From an uncultured Oscillospiraceae bacterium (GTDB lineage Bacteria > Bacillota > Clostridia > Oscillospirales > Ruminococcaceae), in contig URKR01000057.1 of NCBI GenBank assembly GCA_900548355.1, forward strand, positions 1 to 7,140: a stretch of 7,140 nucleotides of DNA. The letters run 5' to 3'. The notes under the pieces were generated by a model. That model did no database searches. It worked only from the letters and a program-made list of their open reading frames with translations, and was not told the origin of the DNA. The position numbers and the translations under genes are program-made. Positions 1 through 5,868 of the stretch are shown here, piece by piece; the first letter of the stretch is position 1, and each line of letters opens with the position of its first letter.

Positions 1-177
1 CCCGACCTGCGCGGCGGGGCGGCGCTGGTGCTGGCCGCGCTGGGGGCGCAGGGCGAAAGCCTGCTGCGGGATGCCGGGCACATCCGCCGCGGCTATGCCG
101 ACCTGCCCGCCGACCTTGCCCGGCTGGGCGCTTGCTGCCGCCGCCTGGATGATTGGAACGAGGATGGTCAAAACTGA
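1..177 (+). CDS. murA: UDP-N-acetylglucosamine 1-carboxyvinyltransferase (MurA-like), C-terminal fragment
   Basis: Only the last 58 codons are inside the window, read in frame 1 to a TGA at 175-177, followed at once by an in-frame TAA. The translated start PDLRGGAALVLAAL and the later HIRRGYADL, then LARLGA, match the conserved C-terminal end of MurA/EPT-type enolpyruvyl transferases (family pattern DLRAGAALV...HIDRGYE...LGA). MurA transfers enolpyruvate from PEP to UDP-GlcNAc in the cytoplasm, the first committed step of peptidoglycan precursor synthesis. The catalytic Cys loop is upstream of the window and cannot be checked. The MurA assignment is preferred over AroA, the other EPT enzyme, because of the GGAALVLAAL and HIRRGY pattern and the ftsZ neighbour. 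In many clostridia murA is followed by ftsQ/divIB and then ftsZ; here ftsZ follows directly. Confidence 0.82.
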   Translation, partial: PDLRGGAALVLAALGAQGESLLRDAGHIRRGYADLPADLARLGACCRRLDDWNEDGQN

Positions 178-197
178 TAAAAATGCTGCCGGCGTCT

Positions 198-254
198 CGT
201 GGGGTTTAGACAAAACCACGGGGCGCACGGCAATTTTTTTTCTTTTTGCCGTGC
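198..254 (+). repeat. Hairpin pair with T-rich loop between murA and ftsZ
   Basis: A perfect 9-base inverted repeat (GCACGGCAA at 225-233, TTGCCGTGC at 246-254) encloses a 12-base loop that is all T except one C. A weaker hairpin lies just before it (GGTTT 203-207 with AAACC 213-217). The T-run sits in the loop rather than after the right arm, so this is not a textbook intrinsic terminator, although it lies where the murA transcript should end. It could be a processed 3' end, a weak terminator, or a regulatory structure just upstream of the ftsZ promoter. Confidence 0.5.
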
Positions 255-259
255 AGCTA

Positions 260-288
260 TTGAAATTGAACGGCAGATTTGGTATGCT
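260..288 (+). promoter_or_regulatory. Sigma-A-type promoter for ftsZ
   Basis: A -35-like TTGAAA (260-265) lies exactly 17 bases before a -10-like TATGCT (283-288). A TGG at 280-282 makes it an extended -10. Transcription would begin near 295, giving a leader of about 110 bases before the ftsZ ATG. The later part of that leader (about 321-377) is very GC-rich and can fold: CGGCA 325-329 can pair with TGCCG 373-377, and CAGTT 328-332 with AACTG 378-382, as alternatives. An independent promoter fits separate control of ftsZ from murA. Confidence 0.6.
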
Positions 289-404
289 AATAATCAGTTA
301 TATGGATAACACGGTACTTGTGCCCGGCAGTTTTTGCGGCGCGGCGGTTGCTGCGCGCGGCCGGGGCCCGCTTGCCGAACTGAAAGATTTAGGGGGATAC
401 ACTC

Positions 405-1625
405 ATGGCGTTCGTTCTCGATGAAGAGATGCAGAATGTAACTAACATCAAGGTCATCGGCGTCGGCGGCGGTGGCGGCAATGCCGTCAACCGCATGGTC
501 GAAGCCGGTCTCGGCGGGGTCGAGTTTGTGGCAATGAACACCGACCAGCAGGCCCTGATTAACTCCAAAGCAACCCAGAAGGTGCAGCTGGGCGCCAAGC
601 TGACCAAGGGCCGCGGCGCTGGCGCCGACCCCGAAGTGGGCCAGCGTGCCGCCGAGGAAAGCAAAGATGAAATCGCCAACGCCCTCAAGGGCGCGCAGAT
701 GGTCTTTATCACGGCCGGCATGGGCGGCGGCACCGGTACCGGCGCGGCTCCCGTTGTGGCTGAAACGGCCCACGACCTCGGCATTTTGACCGTCGGCATC
801 GTGACCAAGCCCTTCAGCTTTGAGGGCAAGCGCAAGATGAGCCTGGCTGAGCAGGGCATCGCCAACCTCATGATGCATGTGGACAGCCTGATCGTCATCC
901 CGAACGAGCGTCTCAAGCTCATCAGCCAGGAAAAGATCACCCTGATGAACGCCTTTGAAGCGGCCGACAACGTGCTGCGCCAGGGCGTTGAGAGCATCTC
1001 GAGCCTGATCAACATCCCGGCCTTCATCAACCTTGACTTTGCCGACGTGCGCTCGATCATGAAGGACGCCGGCTTTGCCCACATGGGCGTCGGCGTCGCC
1101 AAGGGCGCCGGCAAGGCCGAAAACGCCGCCAAGGCTGCGATCTCGAGCCCGCTGCTGGAAACCAGCATTGCCGGCGCGCGCGGCGTCATCATCAACATCA
1201 CCTCGAGCCCTGACATCGGCCTTGACGATGTCGAGACCGCGGCCTCGATGATTACCCAGAGCGCCCACCCCGATGCGAACATCATCTGGGGCACCGCCTT
1301 TGACGACCACCTGGCCGACGAGATGAACATCACCGTTGTGGCGACCGGCTTTGAAAACACCCCGGGTGTGGACGAACCGATCCAGGCTGCAATGAACGCC
1401 CAGCGTGCGGCCCAGCCCGCGCCGGCGGCCCAGCCGGTGCAGCCGGCCCCCGCGCCGGAACCGGCCCCTGCGCCCGACCCGGTTATCCCGAGCCCGGTGT
1501 TCAGCCAGGTCTTCAACACCGATATCAGCGCCCCCGCTGCCGATACCAAGGCGGCCGACCAGGACGATGAGGATGACGGCGATTACTTCAACGACCTGCT
1601 CAGCATTCTGAACAAGCGTTCCTGA
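405..1625 (+). CDS. ftsZ: Cell division protein FtsZ
   Basis: This 406-residue protein is the tubulin-like GTPase that polymerises at mid-cell into the Z-ring and recruits the division machinery. The nucleotide-binding GVGGGGGNAVNRM is at about 19-31, the tubulin signature GGGTGTG at 107-113, and the T7 catalytic loop NLDFAD at 209-214, with the key acidic residues D211 and D214. The globular GTPase and C-terminal subdomains run to about residue 318. A Pro/Ala-rich linker follows (about 335-363), then an acidic stretch (about 385-393), then the tail DYFNDLLSILNKRS. The tail holds the position of the conserved C-terminal peptide that binds FtsA/SepF/ZapA-type partners, but lacks the usual IPxFLR pattern. 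The start is set by AGGGGGA (391-397), 7 bases before the ATG. Length is normal for the family. It has its own upstream promoter and is followed by a DivIVA-like gene. Confidence 0.98.
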   Translation: MAFVLDEEMQNVTNIKVIGVGGGGGNAVNRMVEAGLGGVEFVAMNTDQQALINSKATQKVQLGAKLTKGRGAGADPEVGQRAAEESKDEIANALKGAQMVFITAGMGGGTGTGAAPVVAETAHDLGILTVGIVTKPFSFEGKRKMSLAEQGIANLMMHVDSLIVIPNERLKLISQEKITLMNAFEAADNVLRQGVESISSLINIPAFINLDFADVRSIMKDAGFAHMGVGVAKGAGKAENAAKAAISSPLLETSIAGARGVIINITSSPDIGLDDVETAASMITQSAHPDANIIWGTAFDDHLADEMNITVVATGFENTPGVDEPIQAAMNAQRAAQPAPAAQPVQPAPAPEPAPAPDPVIPSPVFSQVFNTDISAPAADTKAADQDDEDDGDYFNDLLSILNKRS

Positions 1626-1632
1626 ACACATG

Positions 1633-1701
1633 CGCCGCGCGCGGCGTTTGCGGACAAAACAGCCAGCCTGCCCCGCAGGCTGCGATGCGCCGCGTAGCGG
1701 C
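1633..1701 (+). promoter_or_regulatory. Serial hairpins downstream of ftsZ with alternative pairing
   Basis: Three structures fill the space between the ftsZ stop and the terminator-like hairpin. A 14-base GC palindrome lies at 1633-1646. A perfect 8-bp stem (CAGCCTGC 1664-1671 with GCAGGCTG 1675-1682, loop CCC) follows, then a 5-bp stem (GCCGC 1689-1693 with GCGGC 1697-1701). The left arm of the middle stem also lies within GCCTGCCC (1666-1673), which is fully complementary to GGGCAGGC (1711-1718), directly against the terminator. The middle stem and this long-range stem exclude each other. That is seen in the sequence; an attenuator role is inferred. Confidence 0.45.
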
Positions 1702-1717
1702 TGGAAGTACGGGCAGG

Positions 1718-1742
1718 CCCGGCGGTTTTGCGCCGGGTTTTT
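1718..1742 (+). terminator. Intrinsic terminator or attenuator between ftsZ and divIVA-like gene
   Basis: A perfect 7-bp all-G+C stem (CCCGGCG 1718-1724, CGCCGGG 1731-1737) with a 6-base loop GTTTTG is followed by five T (1738-1742). It ends only 14 bases before the AGGAGG of the next gene, so no promoter fits between them. This suggests partial readthrough rather than full termination. GGGCA (1711-1715) could also pair with TGCCC (1742-1746) to lengthen the base. Confidence 0.75.
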
Positions 1743-1768
1743 GCCCCCATTGATCGAGGAGGAACGCC

Positions 1769-2815
1769 ATGCCGTTGCAGGAACCATCCATCCAGGAAAA
1801 GGGGTTCCGTACCAGCGTTTTAGGTTTTGACAAAAACGATGTGCTGGCCTACATGAACGCGCTGGCCAATGAGACCCAGCAGCGGGAGCTGGAATTGCAG
1901 CAGACAATCGACCAGCTCAACACACAACTGGACAAGCTCAAAAAGGATCAGACCAACGCGCGTGCCTGTGTGGAAAAGCTCCAGCAGGAACTCAACCAGG
2001 CCAATGCCCGCGCCGAAGCCGCCGAAAAGGCCGGCAGCGACGCTGTGACCAAACTGGCCGACGCCGAAAGCCGCGCCGCCGCCCTGCAGAGCAAGCTTAA
2101 AGATTGCCAGCAGGCCGGGTATGAGTGGCAGTTCCGCTGCCGTGACCTGCAAAAGCAGGTGGACGAGATGGAGGCCATGATCCCCAAAGGCGGTATGCCC
2201 GCCGCCCGCAAGCCGGAGCCTGAACCCGCGCCTGCGCCGGCTGAAACGCCGGCCCCCGCGCCTGTACCGCCGCCGGCCACCCCGGTGGATCTGCAGGCCC
2301 GGATTGAAGCGCGCAAGATTCTGGCCGACGCCCGCCTGAGCGCCGAGACCGCCGAACGCCGCCTGCGTGAGGAGGCTGAGGCCCAGCGCGCCCGCATGGC
2401 GGAACATGCCGAAGCCCTGGCGGCCGGCGTGCAGCTGCTGCGGGACCGCCTGGCCCGCGTGGATGACCGGCTGAATTCTGCCAGTATGGATCTGGAAAAT
2501 GCGACCGGTGCGATCTACCAGGCGCTGGACGACACCAAGCGGGATCTGGACGCTTTGGGGGCCGACCTGCGTACCTTTGGCCGTGAGACTGCCCCGGCTG
2601 TGCCGGCGCAACCCCCTGCGCCCGCCCGCCAGGCAGAACCGCCCCGCGCCAAAGCCACCCCGCGCCGCGTGCGCCCGGTACGGCCGGAACGCCCGCAGCC
2701 GTCCGCCCCGGCCAATGACCCGGCCAAGCGGCTGCGCCGTACTGCGCGCAGCCAGCGCCCTGTTTCACAGGAGCTGGGGGATGCGCTCCGCCGGCTGGAC
2801 AAGCCCAACAAATGA
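1769..2815 (+). CDS. DivIVA-like coiled-coil cell division/polarity protein
   Basis: This 348-residue protein has a DivIVA-type N-terminus: KGFRTSVLGFDKNDVLAYM at about 11-29. As recalled, it aligns without gaps with Bacillus subtilis DivIVA from Met1, sharing MPL, I8, K11, F13, S16, G19, D21 and V25. DivIVA proteins bind negatively curved membrane at septa and poles and recruit partners. Here the two membrane-contact residues, F17-R18 in B. subtilis, are V17-L18. A long coiled coil rich in Gln/Glu/Ala/Lys covers about 36-137. A Pro/Ala/Glu linker follows (about 144-172), then a second charged helical segment (about 173-270), a Pro/Arg-rich basic region (about 272-330), and an amphipathic end (SQELGDALRRL). 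It is longer than classical DivIVA (about 160 residues). The start is fixed by AGGAGG at 1757-1762, 6 bases before the ATG. It sits just after ftsZ, probably on the same transcript. A SepIVA- or GpsB-like role is also possible. Confidence 0.82.
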   Translation: MPLQEPSIQEKGFRTSVLGFDKNDVLAYMNALANETQQRELELQQTIDQLNTQLDKLKKDQTNARACVEKLQQELNQANARAEAAEKAGSDAVTKLADAESRAAALQSKLKDCQQAGYEWQFRCRDLQKQVDEMEAMIPKGGMPAARKPEPEPAPAPAETPAPAPVPPPATPVDLQARIEARKILADARLSAETAERRLREEAEAQRARMAEHAEALAAGVQLLRDRLARVDDRLNSASMDLENATGAIYQALDDTKRDLDALGADLRTFGRETAPAVPAQPPAPARQAEPPRAKATPRRVRPVRPERPQPSAPANDPAKRLRRTARSQRPVSQELGDALRRLDKPNK

Positions 2816-2820
2816 TTCCA

Positions 2821-2859
2821 CGGCAGGCCGCCGGCAAACGCAGCGGCCTGCCGTTTTTT
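2821..2859 (+). terminator. Strong intrinsic terminator after divIVA-like gene
   Basis: A perfect 11-bp G+C-rich stem (2821-2831 with 2843-2853) with an 11-base loop is followed by six T (2854-2859). It begins 6 bases after the divIVA-like stop codon and ends the ftsZ-divIVA transcription unit. Confidence 0.93.
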
Positions 2860-2910
2860 ATTCCGTAACACACGATCTGAACGCTAAACTCTTATAAAAA
2901 AGGAGTCCCT

Positions 2911-4836
2911 ATGTACCACCCGATCCAAACTTTACGCGCTGCGGCGCGGCGCGGCAGGAATGCGTTCACCGCGCTGCCGGCCCCAGCCCGGGCGCTCGGC
3001 TGCGGTGTGGCGCTGTTGGCAGGTATCCTGGCCGGCGGGGCGATCACGGCCTATGGCGGGCTTCTGATTGTGCTGCTGCTCTGGGCCATCTGCACCGGCG
3101 CGCTCTGGCAGGGGCTCGGCTTCTGCTGGCGCACGGCCTTCCCGAGGCAGCGGATGCGGGACGACCGCGCCTTCTGCCGGGCCTTCGCCATCGGCGCGGC
3201 AGTTGGCCTGGCTGTGATTCTGGCGCTTGTGCTGTACCGCCGCACCGTCTACAGCGAGGACGCCATCAACTACTACGCCAAGCAGAATCTGCTGTTCAAC
3301 AGCTTTGCATCCAACGGGTTCTACGGCGTGCGCACCCTGCTGGACAGCCTGCTGGCAGCCGATTACAAGATGTTCATGAACCTCTTCATCAGCCTGCCCT
3401 ATTTGCTGCTGCCCCGCACCGTCAACGCCTTTATGGCCAGCTATGCGCTGACCTGCTTTGTGCCTACGTGGCTGGCCTGGCTCATGCTGGCGCGGCGGGC
3501 GGCCGATGCGCTCGGCCTGCCGGCTGAGCGCCGCGGCGGGTATTACGCGATCTGCATGGCCGCGATGACGCTCTGGCCGATGTTCCTGGTGCCGGCCACC
3601 CACGGCATGCCGGACACCTTCGGCCTCGTCTTTGTCGCGATGATCCTGCTGCTGACCGTCGATTTCCGTTTTGATTCGCTGCCCCCGGCCCGGCTGGCTG
3701 TGCTGTTTGCGGCCACCTTCGCGCTGGTGCTGACCCGCCGGTGGTATATGTTCTGGATCGTCGGGTACTATCTGCTCTATGCGCTGGCCGTGCTGGTCGG
3801 CGCGGCACGGCGGCGGGCGTTTGGCCGGGCGCTCGGCAACCTCTGCAAGTTTGGCATCCCCTCGGTCATGGTCACCATCGTCGCGCTGCTGCCGACTTTC
3901 CGCACGATTCTTTCAACCGATTACGCCGATATCTACGGCGCGTACTACGGCGGCGGGTTCTGGGTGAACTGCCTTGACCAGCTGCGCGCGCAGGGGATGA
4001 TCTGGCTGGCGCTGGCGGCGGGCGGCCTGCTGCTGGCGCTGCGGCGCAAAGAGACGCGCGCGCCGGCGCTTGTGCTGGCCGGGGCGTCGCTGCTCGCGAT
4101 GATTCTTTTCACCCACACCCAATCCCTCGGCGACCACCAGGCGCTGATCCTGGCCCCGGCCTACCTGGCCGGACTGTTCCGGCTCGCGGCGGCCGTCTGC
4201 GGGGTGCAGCGCGCGGCGCTTTACCGCGGCGGGGCGGGGGCGCTGGCGGCCTTCTTCCTGCTCAACTGCGGCAACGCGCTGCGGCTGCCGGGCGCAAGCG
4301 TCAGCACCCTGCTGCTCAGCGACCGCAGTCTCGATCTGACCCGCCGCACCGACCTTGACGCGATGGCCGCCGTGACCGATTTTGTGCTTGCAAACTGCGG
4401 GACAGACGAGACCGTCTACATCAACATCGATTCGGACGGCTACAGCGGCACGACCTTCGCTTTCAGCGACCCGGCCCACCCTGAATTGCAGACGATGATT
4501 TTGTGGGAGAGCAGCGTGCCCTCCACCCACGGCTTCCCGACCGGCATCTGGTCAAGCAAATACGTCATGGTGACCGATAAGACCGAAGAGAGCGGGCTGG
4601 TCGGCGGCGTCAACACCGCCCTGCGCACCGACACCCCGGCCGCCGCCCACTATGCCTATGTGACCGAGTTCCCGCTCGCAAACGGCGTCACCCTCTACTG
4701 CTACGAGCGCATCAGCCCGCCCGACGCCGCCGAAGCCGACTATTTCAAAACCCTTTTCGCCGAATACGACGCCCAATGGCCGGAGATTTACAGCGGCAGG
4801 ATCGATGCGTATTTGAGCGGGGCGGGGGCGGAATAA
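2911..4836 (+). CDS. Polytopic membrane protein with soluble C-terminal domain, GT-C glycosyltransferase-like
   Basis: This 641-residue protein is not assigned to a named family. About 12-14 hydrophobic segments are visible between residues 29 and 455 (for example 29-65, 91-109, 173-193, 234-250, 260-298, 313-330, 362-377, 385-400, 410-455). A hydrophilic domain of about 180 residues follows, lying outside the membrane if the topology is GT-C-like. The first large loop after the third segment carries YSEDAIN (114-120), an acidic pair (E116, D117) where GT-C enzymes carry their catalytic acidic residues. TRRWYMFW (275-282) and a His/Asp loop THTQSLGDHQ (401-410) are other candidate functional positions. 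GT-C enzymes move sugars from polyprenyl-phosphate carriers onto cell-surface polymers or proteins. The start is set by AGGAG (2901-2905), 5 bases before the ATG. No clear promoter is visible in the 51 bases after the preceding terminator, and no sugar-pathway gene lies next to it. The function is inferred from topology only. Confidence 0.6.
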   Translation: MYHPIQTLRAAARRGRNAFTALPAPARALGCGVALLAGILAGGAITAYGGLLIVLLLWAICTGALWQGLGFCWRTAFPRQRMRDDRAFCRAFAIGAAVGLAVILALVLYRRTVYSEDAINYYAKQNLLFNSFASNGFYGVRTLLDSLLAADYKMFMNLFISLPYLLLPRTVNAFMASYALTCFVPTWLAWLMLARRAADALGLPAERRGGYYAICMAAMTLWPMFLVPATHGMPDTFGLVFVAMILLLTVDFRFDSLPPARLAVLFAATFALVLTRRWYMFWIVGYYLLYALAVLVGAARRRAFGRALGNLCKFGIPSVMVTIVALLPTFRTILSTDYADIYGAYYGGGFWVNCLDQLRAQGMIWLALAAGGLLLALRRKETRAPALVLAGASLLAMILFTHTQSLGDHQALILAPAYLAGLFRLAAAVCGVQRAALYRGGAGALAAFFLLNCGNALRLPGASVSTLLLSDRSLDLTRRTDLDAMAAVTDFVLANCGTDETVYINIDSDGYSGTTFAFSDPAHPELQTMILWESSVPSTHGFPTGIWSSKYVMVTDKTEESGLVGGVNTALRTDTPAAAHYAYVTEFPLANGVTLYCYERISPPDAAEADYFKTLFAEYDAQWPEIYSGRIDAYLSGAGAE

Positions 4837-4894
4837 GTGCGCCGCCTAAATTGTGGGAAATGGGGTAAAATGCGTTGAGATCGTAGCGGCGCAC
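4837..4894. repeat. Spaced perfect inverted repeat after the membrane protein gene
   Basis: GTGCGCCGC (4837-4845) begins immediately after the stop codon and is repeated inverted as GCGGCGCAC (4886-4894), with 40 bases between. Alternative pairings overlap it: ATTGTG 4850-4855 with CACAAT 4892-4897, CGTAG 4882-4886 with CTACG 4900-4904, and GAGAT 4877-4881 with ATCTC 4896-4900. No reading frame or known RNA family is recognised here. It could be a remnant of a short dispersed repeat or a structured 3' end. Confidence 0.5.
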
Positions 4895-4927
4895 AATCTC
4901 TACGGTTTTGATATTCAAACGAACCCA

Positions 4928-4961
4928 AAAACCGGCCTCCCCCTCAGGGGCGGCCGGTTTT
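4928..4961. terminator. Bidirectional intrinsic terminator between convergent genes
   Basis: A perfect 10-bp stem (AAAACCGGCC 4928-4937 with GGCCGGTTTT 4952-4961) continues inward with CCCC/GGGG (4940-4943 with 4947-4950). The A-run on one side and T-run on the other let it act in both directions. It serves the membrane-protein gene ending at 4836 and the minus-strand HD gene ending at 4978. Confidence 0.88.
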
Positions 4962-4977
4962 CGTTTATGACAAAACA

Positions 4978-5574
4978 CTATTTGCTATGCCCGTTCTCGA
5001 CCTCGCTCGTGCCCTGTTCCATCAGGTAGGTGGCAATGAGGTCTGAGGCGTGCAGTTTGACCGCCAGCGGGTAGCGGTTGTAGGCGTCGCTGATCGCATA
5101 GCTGCCGCCGCGCACCGCATCGTCAAACCCGCCCATATGCCAGCGGATCGCGATTGCTTCGTCGGTTTTCAGCCGCATGAAATGTTCGATCAGGTAGACG
5201 CTTTTCTCGCCGTGGCCGTAGGGCAGCTGGTCGGCCACCTGGTAGAAGGGAACCTTCTCCCACTGGCCGGTTGCATCGTTTTTGACATTGCGGGAGCTGA
5301 CCTTGTAGAAATTGGCCTTGCAGACATCGTGCAGCAGCGCGCAGACCGCGAAGGTCTCGGCGTTGTCGCCCTCTTTAAAAAAGTGCTGCATCATCGCATT
5401 GTAGACGTTGATGCTGTGCATCACCAGCCCCTGCGGGCAGGCCCCGTGGAATTTGGTCGAAGCCGGCGCGCGGAAAAAGTCGGTGCCGTCCAGCCATTTC
5501 AGCAGCCGGTCGGCCCCGGGGCGGGTGATCTGCTTTTCATAGATTTCGATGAATTGCCGGCGATAGTCTTCCAT
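4978..5574 (-). CDS. HD-domain phosphohydrolase
   Basis: This 198-residue soluble protein carries a full set of HD-superfamily metal ligands: H53 (in GLVMHS), H82-D83 (LLHDVCK), H121 (YGHGEKS), H146 (RWHMGG) and D178 (HASDL). HD proteins are metal-dependent phosphohydrolases acting on nucleotides, nucleic acids or signalling nucleotides. The order H...HDxxK...HGEKS...H...D resembles the HD part of YhaM-type 3'-5' exoribonucleases and many clostridial proteins annotated only as hydrolase. No OB-fold precedes it here. Its start overlaps the upstream ydbC-like stop as TGATG, with the A of TGA being the A of ATG. A GTG one codon earlier (5577) is also in frame, but GGAG (5583-5580) is 5 bases from the ATG and only 2 from the GTG, so ATG is chosen. 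Expression should be translationally coupled to the PC4-like gene. The exact substrate is unknown. Confidence 0.85.
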   Translation of the reverse strand: MEDYRRQFIEIYEKQITRPGADRLLKWLDGTDFFRAPASTKFHGACPQGLVMHSINVYNAMMQHFFKEGDNAETFAVCALLHDVCKANFYKVSSRNVKNDATGQWEKVPFYQVADQLPYGHGEKSVYLIEHFMRLKTDEAIAIRWHMGGFDDAVRGGSYAISDAYNRYPLAVKLHASDLIATYLMEQGTSEVENGHSK

Positions 5575-5795
5575 CACAGCTCCATTTCGTCGAGAATGCC
5601 TTTCAGGGTGGCGAGTTCTTCGCGGGTCATGCTGATGCCCTTGCCCATCTTGCTGCCGTCGGGGCTCCAGTCACGGATATCGTACTTCGGGTCTTTGCCG
5701 TTCCAGCTCACCATGTTCAGCTGGCGCTCCCAGCCGCTTGCGTTGGTGGAAAGCACGGCGATGCGCTCGGTCACTTCATAACGGAATTCAGCCAT
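5574..5795 (-). CDS. ydbC: PC4/YdbC-family single-stranded nucleic-acid-binding protein
   Basis: This small protein of 73 residues matches the YdbC/PC4-like family of bacterial single-stranded DNA-binding proteins. These fold like the eukaryotic transcription coactivator PC4, dimerise, and bind ssDNA through a curved beta sheet. Visible signature parts are the beta-strand start FRYEVTERIAVLST, then WERQLNMVSWNG, then PKYDIRDWSPDG (about 36-47), MGKGISMT (about 50-57) and a C-terminal helix from TREELATL. Length is normal for the family. AAGGAG lies 10 bases before the ATG, a slightly long spacing. It has its own promoter at 5837-5865. Its TGA overlaps the start of the HD hydrolase gene, so the two are co-translated. 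Likely roles are in DNA repair, replication or transcription; the exact role in bacteria is poorly known. Confidence 0.88.
   Translation of the reverse strand: MAEFRYEVTERIAVLSTNASGWERQLNMVSWNGKDPKYDIRDWSPDGSKMGKGISMTREELATLKGILDEMEL
5580..5583 (-). promoter_or_regulatory. Ribosome binding site deciding the HD-gene start
   Basis: GGAG on the minus strand (5583-5580) is 5 bases before the ATG at 5574 and only 2 bases before the alternative in-frame GTG at 5577. This favours the ATG of the TGATG overlap. The site lies within the last codons of the PC4-like gene. Confidence 0.65.
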
Positions 5796-5836
5796 AAGGT
5801 TCCATCTCCTTTATATTCTTCTTTGGTGCAATTACC

Positions 5837-5865
5837 ATCATACCGAATTTGAACCCAAAATGCAA
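5837..5865 (-). promoter_or_regulatory. Sigma-A-type promoter for the ydbC-HD pair
   Basis: On the minus strand, TTGCAT (5865-5860) and TATGAT (5842-5837) are separated by exactly 17 bases. Transcription would start near 5830, about 35 bases before the ydbC-like ATG. The promoter lies immediately downstream of the sortase stop codon (5871-5869), and no terminator is visible between the genes. The pair can thus be expressed both from this promoter and by readthrough from the sortase gene. Confidence 0.6.
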
Positions 5866-5868
5866 GGC

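Noticed and set aside
71..424. Plus-strand open frame spanning the murA end and the ftsZ leader
   Set aside because: Crosses the murA reading frame, the promoter and the ribosome site of ftsZ; no good ribosome site of its own.
389..1549. Second minus-strand open frame of 386 codons over ftsZ
   Set aside because: Also a shadow of ftsZ, low-complexity Ala/Ser-rich, no family likeness.
294..1907. Long minus-strand open frame of 537 codons over ftsZ
   Set aside because: Antisense to a certain ftsZ; composition rich in Arg/Gly/His typical of a GC-rich shadow frame, with no recognisable domain.
1820..2873. Minus-strand open frames over the divIVA-like gene
   Set aside because: Shadow frames; one (2097-2873) also reads through the strong terminator at 2821-2859.
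2893..2898. TATAAA as a -10 element for the membrane protein gene
   Set aside because: Too close to the AGGAG at 2901 (transcription would start in the ribosome site), and no -35 at proper spacing.
2932..3603. Minus-strand open frame within the membrane protein gene
   Set aside because: Antisense shadow; the plus strand encodes clear hydrophobic segments with a good ribosome site.
5050..5781. Plus-strand open frame of 243 codons over the HD and PC4-like genes
   Set aside because: Antisense to two genes with recognised motifs and an overlapping stop-start.
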